64,000 nt of DNA from the NCBI RefSeq assembly GCF_004375085.3, contig NZ_SNAQ03000016.1, positions 110,696 to 174,695 of the forward strand, in the 5' to 3' direction. The first letter of the stretch is position 1; each line of letters begins with the position of its first letter. Origin of the DNA: Lewinella sp. W8 (GTDB lineage Bacteria; Bacteroidota; Bacteroidia; Chitinophagales; Saprospiraceae). Below are positions 42,590 to 49,697 of the stretch, piece by piece. Made by a program: the position numbers and the translations under genes. The notes beneath the pieces are model-generated. The model saw nothing but the letters and a program-made list of their open reading frames with translations. It did not search any database and was not told the origin of the DNA.

Positions 42590-42650
42590 GCGCGATGAGC
42601 TACGAGCCGGCCCGGCGCCGACCGAGCCGGAGCGCGGCGGTAGCCAGCGC
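42464..42650 (+). other. DGR variable region plus invariant tail, copy 2
   Basis: 42464-42556 is the core, in which 20 bases differ from gene 3, all within 12 codons. Every difference is compatible with an adenine in a common template of AAY-type codons. Framework bases between them are identical. 42557-42650 (94 bp, 61 bp of it beyond the TGA stop) is 100% identical to 44771-44864 and holds a G/C-only run from 42607 to 42620, similar in kind to the IMH element that sets the 3' limit of mutagenic retrohoming. No template repeat or reverse transcriptase is found in the window. Confidence 0.88.
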
Positions 42651-42698
42651 CCGGTGGGGGCGGGATTGGACTGGGGAGTTTTTGGGGCTCTATCAATG

Positions 42699-42771
42699 TC
42701 GCGAGGCCCTGAGCCGCTGCCCGGCATCGGCTTGCAGACCACGCTTATGGAGGAGGACCCCTCCGGGGCCC
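42699..42771. repeat. TCGCGAGGCCCTGAG hairpin element, copy B
   Basis: Follows caspase-FGE gene 2. About 85-90% identical by eye to copy C at 44913-44984. Confidence 0.75.
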
Positions 42772-42796
42772 AGATAGGTAAACCCCTCCTGGTGGA

Positions 42797-42809
42797 GACG
42801 TTGCACGTC
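42797..42809. repeat. GACGT-TGC-ACGTC split palindrome
   Basis: Same sequence and same flanks as 40449-40461, here about 160 bp upstream of caspase-FGE gene 3. Confidence 0.55.
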
Positions 42810-42940
42810 GACTGGCTTTCGCAGTAAGGGAAAAGAATAGGGATCGGCAGCTACCCAAATGTGTTTAAATGCTCCCGCTCGGGAGTGGGCAAGTGAAATT
42901 AGGAGGCGTTTTGGCCGCTAGGATATATTCCATTTTCTTC

Positions 42941-42948
42941 TTTTTTTG
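42941..42948 (+). promoter_or_regulatory. Candidate -7 box TTTTTTTG of caspase-FGE gene 3
   Basis: Positional counterpart of TATTTTTG before gene 4 (same flanks TTCCATTTTCTTC...GTCCG), with T in place of the A. 19 nt upstream of the ATG. Confidence 0.3.
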
Positions 42949-42967
42949 TCCGAAACACCTCCACACC

Positions 42968-44803
42968 ATGGCCTCTCCACGATTTTTCTTCTGTTTTGTG
43001 TTTCTGATATTGGCGGCGACCCTCGCCGCCAAGGACTACGCCCTCTTCTTCGCCGTCAATGACTACGACCGGATGACGAATCTGCGCAACCCGATCCAGA
43101 ACGCACGGGAAATTGCGAAGGAGCTGCGGGACAAATACGGTTTCCGGACCGAGGTGGTGGAGAACCCAACACTGGTGACCATCGAGGAGAAACTGGCGGA
43201 ATACAAGGCGAAATTTGCCAGCGGGGCCTTTGACCAGAAGGGGCAGCTGCTGATCTTTTTTACGGGACACGGCACGATGAGGGGGCGCAATGGCTACTTC
43301 ATGCCTAGAGACGTAGACCCCAGTATTGTGCACCGCACCGGACTGGAATACGATTACTGGCGGGATGAGATCAACGGCTTTGCCTGCCAGCATATTCTGG
43401 TGACGGTAGATGCCTGCCACTCGGCGACCTTTGACCCTGATTTCGGGAAAAATGGCCGGGACTTCTCCCGGAAGGGGGACAACACCAAAGACCAGATTCT
43501 GCTGGATCACCAGGCGTATCGGGCCCGCCTATTTATCACCTCCGACGCCCAGGGCAACGAGACGCCCGATAACTCCACCCTAGCCAGGAAGTTCCTGCTG
43601 GCCCTGCGCAGCCACCGCTCCCAGACGGGATATCTAACCCATGACGTACTGCTGGGGACTTACCTGAAGCAAGCCAGTCCCATCCCCGGCGGCGGGGAGT
43701 TTGGCGGGGATGAGTCGGCTTCCCGGTTCTTATTCTTTCGTAAGAATACCGGTCCCAGTATTGATCTCCAGGACCAGCGGGCCTGGGATTTTGCCCGGCA
43801 GCAAAAAAGTATGGCTGCCTACCAGTACTACCTGAACAGCTTCCCCAATGGCCACTACCGTGGGGCCGCCCGCACGGCACTGGATAAAATTCCGACGGCT
43901 CCAGCCCCAACCCGAACAGGCACAAAAATTCCGGACTTTCTCGTCTTCATACCCGGTGGTACTTTCCGGATGGGGGATACGGTAGAGGATGAGATGGGGG
44001 AGGATGACGAGAAACCGGTCCACACCGTAGCCCTTTCCGATTTTTACCTGGCCCGCACCGAGGTGAGCGTAGCTGAGTTTGCCACCTTCGTGGATGCCAC
44101 CCGCTACGTAACGGAGGCCGAGCGTGACGGGGGTAGCTACAAATGGACGGGAGGAAAATGGGAAAAACAGCCTGGTACCAACTGGCGGTACGGACCCTTT
44201 TTCAAGGAACGTCCGGAAAGCGACTACAATCACCCCGTGATTCACGTAAGCTGGAACGACGCGGTACGCTACTGTAACTGGCTGAGCCGCGAACATGGAC
44301 TGCAGGAAGTGTACACCCTAGTGGGTGATGAGGTGACGCCTGATTGGGGGGCCAACGGCTACCGCCTGCCCACCGAAGCGGAATGGGAGTACGCGGCCCG
44401 CAGCGGTGGCAGAGACCACCTCTATGCCTGGGGCACCGGGGAACCCAACGGTAACGTAGCGGATGAGTCGGGCAACTGGTCAGAAGGCTCGGTGATCTTC
44501 ACGGGCTACAATGATGGGTATCACGGCACCAGTCCGGTGGGAAAGTTTCCTCAGGGAAATTATGGCTTGGCGGATATGACCGGCAACGTAAATGAATGGT
44601 GCTGGGACTGGTACGCCAGTGGCTACTACGGAAAATCACCGGGCAGTAACCCCAGAGGACCTAGTACGGGTACTTACCGCGTTATTCGCGGCGGTAGCTG
44701 GGGCAGCAGCCCCCAGGGTTGCCGCACGGCCAATCGTTTCAGTAACGGGCCTTCCAATCGCAGCAATAGCGTTGGCTTCCGCCTCGCCCGCAGTTCAAAG
44801 TGA
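42968..44803 (+). CDS. Exported caspase-like / FGE-CLec fusion, copy 3, DGR-type diversified
   Basis: 611 aa from the ATG at 42968. Signal peptide MASPRFFFCFVFLILAATLA. Caspase domain with His101 (FFTGHG) and Cys150 (VDACHS). One shorter helical unit at about 273-305, where copies 1 and 2 have two. FGE/CLec domain about 319-611, of a different subtype: it has the long EAERDGGSYKWTGGKWEKQPGTNWRYGPF insertion and RDHLYAWGTGEPNGNVAD that resemble canonical FGE more than copies 1, 2 and 4 do. Despite this divergence, residues 571-611 match gene 2 at all 29 framework positions and differ at all 12 variable ones. This is the key evidence for template-driven rewriting. Likely a ligand-diversified exported caspase. 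Confidence 0.9.
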   Translation: MASPRFFFCFVFLILAATLAAKDYALFFAVNDYDRMTNLRNPIQNAREIAKELRDKYGFRTEVVENPTLVTIEEKLAEYKAKFASGAFDQKGQLLIFFTGHGTMRGRNGYFMPRDVDPSIVHRTGLEYDYWRDEINGFACQHILVTVDACHSATFDPDFGKNGRDFSRKGDNTKDQILLDHQAYRARLFITSDAQGNETPDNSTLARKFLLALRSHRSQTGYLTHDVLLGTYLKQASPIPGGGEFGGDESASRFLFFRKNTGPSIDLQDQRAWDFARQQKSMAAYQYYLNSFPNGHYRGAARTALDKIPTAPAPTRTGTKIPDFLVFIPGGTFRMGDTVEDEMGEDDEKPVHTVALSDFYLARTEVSVAEFATFVDATRYVTEAERDGGSYKWTGGKWEKQPGTNWRYGPFFKERPESDYNHPVIHVSWNDAVRYCNWLSREHGLQEVYTLVGDEVTPDWGANGYRLPTEAEWEYAARSGGRDHLYAWGTGEPNGNVADESGNWSEGSVIFTGYNDGYHGTSPVGKFPQGNYGLADMTGNVNEWCWDWYASGYYGKSPGSNPRGPSTGTYRVIRGGSWGSSPQGCRTANRFSNGPSNRSNSVGFRLARSSK

Positions 44804-44864
44804 GCGCGATGAGCTACGAGCCGGCCCGGCGCCGACCGAGCCGGAGCGCGGCGGTAGCCAGCGC
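44678..44864 (+). other. DGR variable region plus invariant tail, copy 3
   Basis: Core 44678-44770 and identical 94-bp tail 44771-44864. Variable codons read G,S,S; G; N; F,S,N; N; S,N,S. Eleven of twelve end in C or T in both copies, as expected for AAY template codons. The one third-base difference (AGG against AAT) still fits an adenine in the template. Confidence 0.88.
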
Positions 44865-44912
44865 TGGGCGGGTGGCGGGATAGGGCTGGGGAGTTTTGGG
44901 GCTCTGTCAATG

Positions 44913-44984
44913 TCGCGAGGCCCTGAGCCGATGCCAGGCATCGGCTTGCAGACCACACTCAGGGAGGAGGACCCCTCCGGGGCC
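44913..44984. repeat. TCGCGAGGCCCTGAG hairpin element, copy C
   Basis: Contains a perfect 9-bp inverted repeat with a single-base spacer. Follows caspase-FGE gene 3. Confidence 0.75.
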
Positions 44985-45157
44985 AGACAGGTAAACCCCT
45001 CCTGGTGGAGAAGTTGCACGTCGAATCGCGCTCCCGGCAGCGAAGGGAAAAGACAAGTGCTGCCGATCTGCTCAACGTTGATGGGACTACCCTACGCTAA
45101 ATCCTTCATTCATTCCGGGGCCGTTCCCGGGTGACGGGTAAATATTCCATTTTCTTC

Positions 45158-45165
45158 TATTTTTG
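45158..45165 (+). promoter_or_regulatory. -7 box TATTTTTG of caspase-FGE gene 4
   Basis: Exact TAnnTTTG, 19 nt upstream of the ATG at 45185. Confidence 0.5.
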
Positions 45166-45184
45166 TCCGGAACACCTCCACACC

Positions 45185-46843
45185 ATGATCTCCCCCAGAA
45201 TTTGTTTTTTGATCCCGTTGATGGCCCTGGCATTTTCCCTGCCCGCCAAAGACTACGCCATCTTCTTTGCTGTGGATAATTACTCCCAGGTCACGGGATA
45301 CGATAATCTGTCAGACCCCATCGCCAGTGCAGAAAAGCTATCCGCCGAGCTGAAGGACATGTATGGCTTTTCCACGGAGGTGGTGAAAAATCCTTCCCGG
45401 ACCAAAATTTACGAGAAGCTGCGCGAATACCGGAGAAAGACCTTTGGCCATGACGATCAATTGCTCGTCTTTTTCTCCGGTCACGGAGAATTCGATGAAT
45501 TTGAAGTGAAGGGGTATTTCGTGCCCTATGCTGGTCGGAGTATTGACCTGACAACTCTCGGAAACATTGTGACCGAGATACCCTGTCGGCATATTTTGCT
45601 GGCGATTGACGCCTGCTATTCGGGCACCATTGATGCCAAGATAGCCTTCAAGGGCAGGACCTTTTCACGGGCTGGCGTGACGGCGGATACGGAGCGGCAA
45701 AACCTGATCGCTCGGAAGCTACGGAATAAATCTAGGCTCTTGCTAACTTCCGGGGCTAAAGAACGCACGCCGAGTCGGTCTGGTGGCTCCCCTTTCGCGC
45801 TGGGTTTTCTAAACACTCTCCGTGCTGCCTACGGTAGCGGCGATGGCCTGGTTACTTACGAGGACCTTTTGGCTCGGATGGAACGCGTCAGCCCGGTACC
45901 CCACCACGGGAGACTGATCGGGCACGAGGAGGGGAGTTTTGTGTTTGTGACCAAGGGCATAGTTCCGCCGCCACCCCCACCACCGGTTGTAAATCGTACG
46001 GCACGGAATACTACTACTCGTAACCCACCCCCCGACAACATGGTCTTCATCCCCGGCGGCACCTTCCAGATGGGGGACCAGTTTGGGGATGGAGACGAGG
46101 ATGAAAAACCGTTACACTCCGTAACGGTATCTGATTTTTACCTTAGTAAGACTGAATTGACTAACCGGGAATACGCCGAGTTCCTGAGCGCGTTGGGTAA
46201 TCGGGAGCAGGGTGGCACTCAGTGGTACGAAATTGGAAGCAAAGATGCGGGTATAACGGGCTCCGGTAATAGCTACGTACCCAAGGCAGAGCTGGTCGAC
46301 CACCCGGTGGTAGAGGTAAGCTGGTACGGGGCAGTGGCCTACTGCAACTGGCTGAGTGAACGGCACGGACTTAAGCCGGCCTACCGGGTGAGTGGCAGCA
46401 CGGTCACCCCAGACTGGACGGCCGACGGTTACCGTCTGCCGACGGAGGCGGAGTGGGAATATGCGGCCCGCAGCGCCGGCAAGCGGGAAAAATGGGCGGG
46501 GACCTCCAGCGAGGGGGAACTGACCCAGTTCGCCAATATTAGCGGGGAGGCCGATGGCTACGCCCGCACGGCTCCGGTGGGAATGCTGCGGGCCAACAAT
46601 CTAGGGTTAGGGGACATGAGCGGCAACGTGTGGGAATGGTGCTGGGATTGGTACGGCGTGGATTATTACGGCAAGTCTCCGGGGAGAAACCCTAAGGGGC
46701 CTAAAGTGGGCTCTCTCCGCGTTATTCGCGGCGGCAGTTGGTACCGCAACCCTCAGTATTGTCGTGTGGCTGATCGTATTAACAACGGGCCCTCCCAACG
46801 CAACAATACCGCCGGCTTCCGCCTCGCCCGCAACGCCAACTAA
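45185..46843 (+). CDS. Exported caspase-like / FGE-CLec fusion, copy 4 (shorter)
   Basis: 552 aa from the ATG at 45185. Signal peptide MISPRICFLIPLMALAFSLPA. The caspase domain is the most divergent of the four, with His100 (FFSGHG) and Cys144 (IDACYSG). No TPR-like units, only a Pro-rich linker (PPPPPPPVV at about 261-269) before the FGE/CLec domain (about 284-552). That domain closely resembles copy 2 (GGTFQMGDQFGDG, GITGSGNSYVPKAE). Residues 512-552 show the same framework with different residues at variable positions (Y,R,N; Y; D; I,N,N; Q; N,N,T). Framework bases have drifted and the 94-bp tail is missing, so it may be an older target or use another template. Confidence 0.88.
   Translation: MISPRICFLIPLMALAFSLPAKDYAIFFAVDNYSQVTGYDNLSDPIASAEKLSAELKDMYGFSTEVVKNPSRTKIYEKLREYRRKTFGHDDQLLVFFSGHGEFDEFEVKGYFVPYAGRSIDLTTLGNIVTEIPCRHILLAIDACYSGTIDAKIAFKGRTFSRAGVTADTERQNLIARKLRNKSRLLLTSGAKERTPSRSGGSPFALGFLNTLRAAYGSGDGLVTYEDLLARMERVSPVPHHGRLIGHEEGSFVFVTKGIVPPPPPPPVVNRTARNTTTRNPPPDNMVFIPGGTFQMGDQFGDGDEDEKPLHSVTVSDFYLSKTELTNREYAEFLSALGNREQGGTQWYEIGSKDAGITGSGNSYVPKAELVDHPVVEVSWYGAVAYCNWLSERHGLKPAYRVSGSTVTPDWTADGYRLPTEAEWEYAARSAGKREKWAGTSSEGELTQFANISGEADGYARTAPVGMLRANNLGLGDMSGNVWEWCWDWYGVDYYGKSPGRNPKGPKVGSLRVIRGGSWYRNPQYCRVADRINNGPSQRNNTAGFRLARNAN
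46718..46843 (+). other. Divergent DGR-type variable region of copy 4
   Basis: Most variable-position codons still end in C or T with changes at bases 1 and 2 relative to genes 2 and 3. About ten silent or framework substitutions separate it from their shared framework, and the sequence after the stop is unrelated. Confidence 0.5.
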
Positions 46844-46859
46844 GTCGCTAAGTTTGGCA

Positions 46860-46935
46860 CGGGGCCCCGGAGGGGACTTCCTACCCGAGCGAGGTCACAA
46901 CCCGATGCTTTGCATCGCGTTGGGGCCTCGCGAAC
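46860..46935 (-). repeat. TCGCGAGGCCCTGAG-type hairpin element, reverse copy D
   Basis: Read on the minus strand it matches copies A-C (CGCGAGGCCCC, GATGC-AAA-GCATC hairpin, CCCCTCCGGGGCC). It lies between the last caspase-FGE gene and the secreted protein gene. Confidence 0.65.
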
Positions 46936-47020
46936 ACGGCGAGTAGCCATCAGTCACATCCCCTACAGACAAGGATATCTTTCCAAAACCGTAATTTCAT
47001 CACACCAACACCCACCCACC

Positions 47021-47986
47021 ATGCGCAGCATCCCACTTCTTCTGCTCTTCACCCTGCTACTTGGCACCAGCGCTCGCGCCCAAAAAAATCAGGACCTCCG
47101 GCAAGATTCCACCTTTTTTGAGCAACAGGCCGCCCTTTACCAGGCATGGCTCGACGACACGGGGATCGGACAGTATTTGCGGTACCGGGAACTGGACGTC
47201 GGCGAACAAGAACTGGCCATTTACCTGGAATTCAAAACCAGCGATCTGGATCTGATCGTCAATCAGTGGACAACGCTCAAGGAAGGCTTTGAGGAACAAT
47301 CGGCGATCAGCCTGGAGCAACAGCTGTTCTACAAGGCCGCCAACCTGATGGAGGTGCGGCAGTCCGCCCTGAGTGTACAGGTGTACGATACCTACGACCT
47401 GCGCAAGGAGCCCCTTTTTTCCCGGGTAGCGTACTTCGAGGACGGTAGGGTACAGGTGGAGGAGTCCAACCCAAAGTCCCCCATCAAACCAATTCAGTTG
47501 ATGCCCCGGGCCATTGGGGAAAGGGCGGCGCCCAGCACCGCCGATTTCCAGGCGCAACTCAACCGGGAAAAAGCCTACGAATGCATCCTGGACTACGCCC
47601 GCGAGCGCTACGAGAATGCGGGCTACAACGGGAAATTGCCCGAGATTCGGGTGCTGGAAGACGAGGAAAACCTTCGCTTCGAAATCATTGATCTGCGACT
47701 GGAGGTCCTTAAAGGCTCCAACGTGCTGTGCCCCTGGCTGGAGAAGCGTGGCTACAATTGTCCCTGGGCCAAAAGGGAGCTGCTGACCTTCCTGTTTACC
47801 TATTTACCATCCGCCAATGGCGTCGTCATTTCCGGAGATATTGACGGCAAGGTAGGCTCGGGACTTTACGCCAACGTAGAACGGGGGGGCTACCTCAGTA
47901 TGGAAAAGGACTACGACGAGACCATTAAAAGCTACATTGACGCCTTCACCGTGGAACTGAAAAATCGGCTGCGCAACTGTCAATAA
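47021..47986 (+). CDS. Secreted protein of unknown function, coupled to the EAD-like membrane protein
   Basis: 321 aa from the ATG at 47021. The upstream frame overlaps hairpin element D, and this start exposes the signal peptide SIPLLLLFTLLLGTSARAQ. No known domain recognised. It is mixed alpha/beta with several Tyr/Glu-rich helices and a conserved-looking Cys pair in CPWLEKRGYNCPWAK (about residues 232-246). The stop overlaps the next ATG (TAATG at 47984-47988), so the two genes are translationally coupled. It lies 177 bp after the last caspase-FGE gene on the same strand, suggesting membership of the same system. Confidence 0.75.
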   Translation: MRSIPLLLLFTLLLGTSARAQKNQDLRQDSTFFEQQAALYQAWLDDTGIGQYLRYRELDVGEQELAIYLEFKTSDLDLIVNQWTTLKEGFEEQSAISLEQQLFYKAANLMEVRQSALSVQVYDTYDLRKEPLFSRVAYFEDGRVQVEESNPKSPIKPIQLMPRAIGERAAPSTADFQAQLNREKAYECILDYARERYENAGYNGKLPEIRVLEDEENLRFEIIDLRLEVLKGSNVLCPWLEKRGYNCPWAKRELLTFLFTYLPSANGVVISGDIDGKVGSGLYANVERGGYLSMEKDYDETIKSYIDAFTVELKNRLRNCQ

Positions 47987-48693
47987 TGAATCAGGAGGAA
48001 TTTAAGGACGAGCTCCGCCGCCTCGTGGCGGCCAACCGACTGGAGGATGCCAGTAAGAAACTACTCAACGCCACCGCCAGCGATGACTACGGGGAATACC
48101 GCCGCCTGGTACTGAACCATTCCGGAGAACTCACGGGCTACCACCAGCAGGAAGTGATGGGCACCGCCGATCCGGCACAACTGACCCGTACCCGCAACGC
48201 GATCAGCCTGAAATTACTGACCCTCATTGATCAGCTCCCCGACGCCGCCGCGCTGGCCGCGGCAAAAAAGAAACCCGAGGGCGTGGCGGAAGATCGCCTG
48301 AAGAAACGGCTGTTCTGGATGTTGCTCCTGGGTAAGGGGCTGGTCATCGGATTCGCCGCGCTGCTCTGGAGTACCAACTCCTTCACCAACGAGCAATTCA
48401 TCACCGTAGTGGGCATGTTGGTGCCCCTCTTCGCCGCTCACCTGACGCTGATGGTCCAGGATGCCACCAAACACCGCGGCATCCTGAAGCCCGGAGACAA
48501 ACGGGTAAACACCAGTTTCGCCCGCATGGCCTACGTGCTGGTGATCGGCTATGCCCTGGTGCTGCTTTTTCTACTCAACCTGCGGGGCCCAGGTACGATT
48601 ACCTTCCTCCAGTTTACTACTTTCCTGGCGCTGGCGGAGAGTGGGTTAGGGGCGTATTTGGGGAAGGTGGTGTATGGGTTGTTTAAGGATTAA
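47986..48693 (+). CDS. Membrane protein with an N-terminal EAD11-like domain
   Basis: 235 aa. Residues 1-86 (FKDELRRLVAANRLEDASKKLLNAT, then RLVLNHSGELTGYHQQEVMGT, then LTRTRNAISLKLLTLIDQLP) follow the pattern of Effector-Associated Domain 11: L-x-x-L-I/V-A-x-x-x-L-E-x-A, an L-x-(S/G)-x-(Y/L)-x-x-(L/Y) helix, and a final R-x-x-I/A-x-x-x-LL-x-LID-x-L helix. Four hydrophobic helices follow at about 104-122, 132-150, 174-193 and 199-218. EADs are small adaptor domains that join effectors such as caspases to sensors in bacterial conflict systems, and their presence beside four caspase genes is telling. The assignment is by pattern recognition, not a profile search. Confidence 0.72.
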   Translation: MNQEEFKDELRRLVAANRLEDASKKLLNATASDDYGEYRRLVLNHSGELTGYHQQEVMGTADPAQLTRTRNAISLKLLTLIDQLPDAAALAAAKKKPEGVAEDRLKKRLFWMLLLGKGLVIGFAALLWSTNSFTNEQFITVVGMLVPLFAAHLTLMVQDATKHRGILKPGDKRVNTSFARMAYVLVIGYALVLLFLLNLRGPGTITFLQFTTFLALAESGLGAYLGKVVYGLFKD

Positions 48694-48842
48694 GGCGGAG
48701 GCTGAGGTTGAAGGATTTAGGCTTCAGGACTTAGGTTGAGCCAGGTTGTCGGCCAAGCCGCGAGGCACGAGCTGGTTCGTCCGCCGACCGGAGGAAGGGA
48801 GGCTGAGGAGGAGGCTAAGGCTTAGGATAAACCCTTGGACAA

Positions 48843-48859
48843 GGCTTGCTCCGCAAGCC
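48843..48859. repeat. GGCTTGC-TCC-GCAAGCC hairpin, copy 2
   Basis: Identical to 37924-37940, including the following GGTCGTTTAGGC. Confidence 0.65.
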
Positions 48860-48894
48860 GGTCGTTTAGGCAAAGGAAATAAGTAGAGAAGGAA

Positions 48895-48948
48895 GTAGCG
48901 CTCCTCGGAGCTGTCGAACGCAGTGAGCTGCTCCGAGGTGTCGCGGGG
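48895..48948 (+). repeat. Dispersed CTCCTCGG hairpin element
   Basis: CCTCGGAGC...GCTCCGAGG 9-bp inverted repeat. Same family as 28742-28792 (reverse) and 63845-63885 (truncated). Confidence 0.65.
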
Positions 48949-49096
48949 TCGTTCTCCCGTTCTCCCGAGACCTCGGAGCAGCACCGCGACCTGCGGCCAG
49001 CGGCGACGGCTACGAGGACCGGGAGATTCCCCGCTCGTCCGCCCAAACGCGAAGCACGAGCTGGGTGGTCGGCCGAGCTAAGGCAGGCTAGACCTT

Positions 49097-49148
49097 GTAC
49101 CTGTACCGGCTGAGCCAAGTATTCCACTGCGCTTCACGGTCCCTAGCC
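49097..49148. repeat. 52-bp dispersed element, copy 3
   Basis: Matches 38233-38284 with about four mismatches. Confidence 0.8.
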
Positions 49149-49190
49149 CAAACCAATTCCTTCCTCTTAAGTCCTCAATCCTAAAACCTC

Positions 49191-49697
49191 TCAATACTCC
49201 TCCCGCAACGGACCCACCGAGGGTAGCGAGTCTCGCACCATCGTGGAATCCTGCATTATTTGCTGGATGATGGGCAGGAGGCTGTCCTGGGGGATACCGA
49301 GTTGCAGCAGGCTGTCGCGGAGAGTGCTGTCCAGCCGCAGGCTGTCGCGCAACTCGGGATCAAAGCGGATTTCGAAGGGGAAAAGCGGCCGCAGCGGCAG
49401 CGGATTGGACAACTCCTTCTCCGGCGGCGCCCCGGGCCGGGTGGGTTTTGGCGGACGGCCCTCAATGCGGCGCATCCGGCGGGCACGGTCGATGAGCAGG
49501 GAGTCGGCCCGCAGGGCGGCCGTCTGGATTACGTCCTCCCGACAGTCCTTACGCAGCTTGTCCGAAAGGGCGGCGACGCGTTCGGCTACCTTCTCGGCCA
49601 CCAGGGCGGTGGAGTCCACGGAACGGTTCGTGCAGGCGGTGGCCATCACCAGTAGGATCAGCGCCAGGGTGACGGGATGAATGCCGGAGCGCATCAT
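49191..49697 (-). CDS. Probable lipoprotein, unknown function
   Basis: 168 aa. Signal peptide with lipobox-like ATAC (Cys22), then a helical region and a Pro-rich segment (RPPKPTRPGAPPE), ending in repeated (L)RDSL units (ELRDSLRLDSTLRDSLLQLG). No family recognised. Overlaps the upstream small lipoprotein gene by 4 bp (49694-49697), so they form a coupled pair. The DSL repeats and charged helices suggest a coiled, possibly periplasmic structural or inhibitor protein. Confidence 0.65.
   Translation of the reverse strand: MMRSGIHPVTLALILLVMATACTNRSVDSTALVAEKVAERVAALSDKLRKDCREDVIQTAALRADSLLIDRARRMRRIEGRPPKPTRPGAPPEKELSNPLPLRPLFPFEIRFDPELRDSLRLDSTLRDSLLQLGIPQDSLLPIIQQIMQDSTMVRDSLPSVGPLREEY

Larger units (their letters stand above)
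42590..42967. other. Intergenic region between caspase-FGE genes 2 and 3
   Basis: 378 bp. Contains the invariant tail (to 42650), hairpin element copy B (42699-42771) with near-palindrome GCCGCTGCC-C-GGCATCGGC, the GACGTTGCACGTC palindrome (42797-42809), and the gene 3 -7 region. It is homologous both to 44804-45184 and, in its second half, to 40440-40621, so the spacer was duplicated with the genes. No separate gene. Confidence 0.7.
44804..45184. other. Intergenic region between caspase-FGE genes 3 and 4
   Basis: 381 bp: invariant tail (to 44864), hairpin element copy C (44913-44984, with perfect GCCGATGCC-A-GGCATCGGC), a degraded GAAGTTGCACGTC site at 45010-45022, and the gene 4 promoter box. 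No gene. Confidence 0.7.
48694..49190. other. Repeat-rich intergenic region closing the island
   Basis: 497 bp. GGCTGAGG/AAGGATTTAGG low-complexity sequence, GGCTTGC hairpin copy 2 (48843-48859), CTCCTCGGAGC hairpin copy (48895-48948), and 52-bp element copy 3 (49097-49148). Mirrors the repeat content of 37709-38470 on the other side of the island. No gene. Confidence 0.65.

Noticed and set aside
42464..44864. Explaining the two variable regions by simple gene conversion
   Set aside because: Conversion would homogenise all positions. Here all 12 AAY-compatible codons differ while every other base in 187 bp is identical.
40604..46843. Reading the FGE domains as sulfatase-maturing enzymes
   Set aside because: No sulfatase gene is nearby, the first catalytic Cys is absent, and that position is hypervariable.
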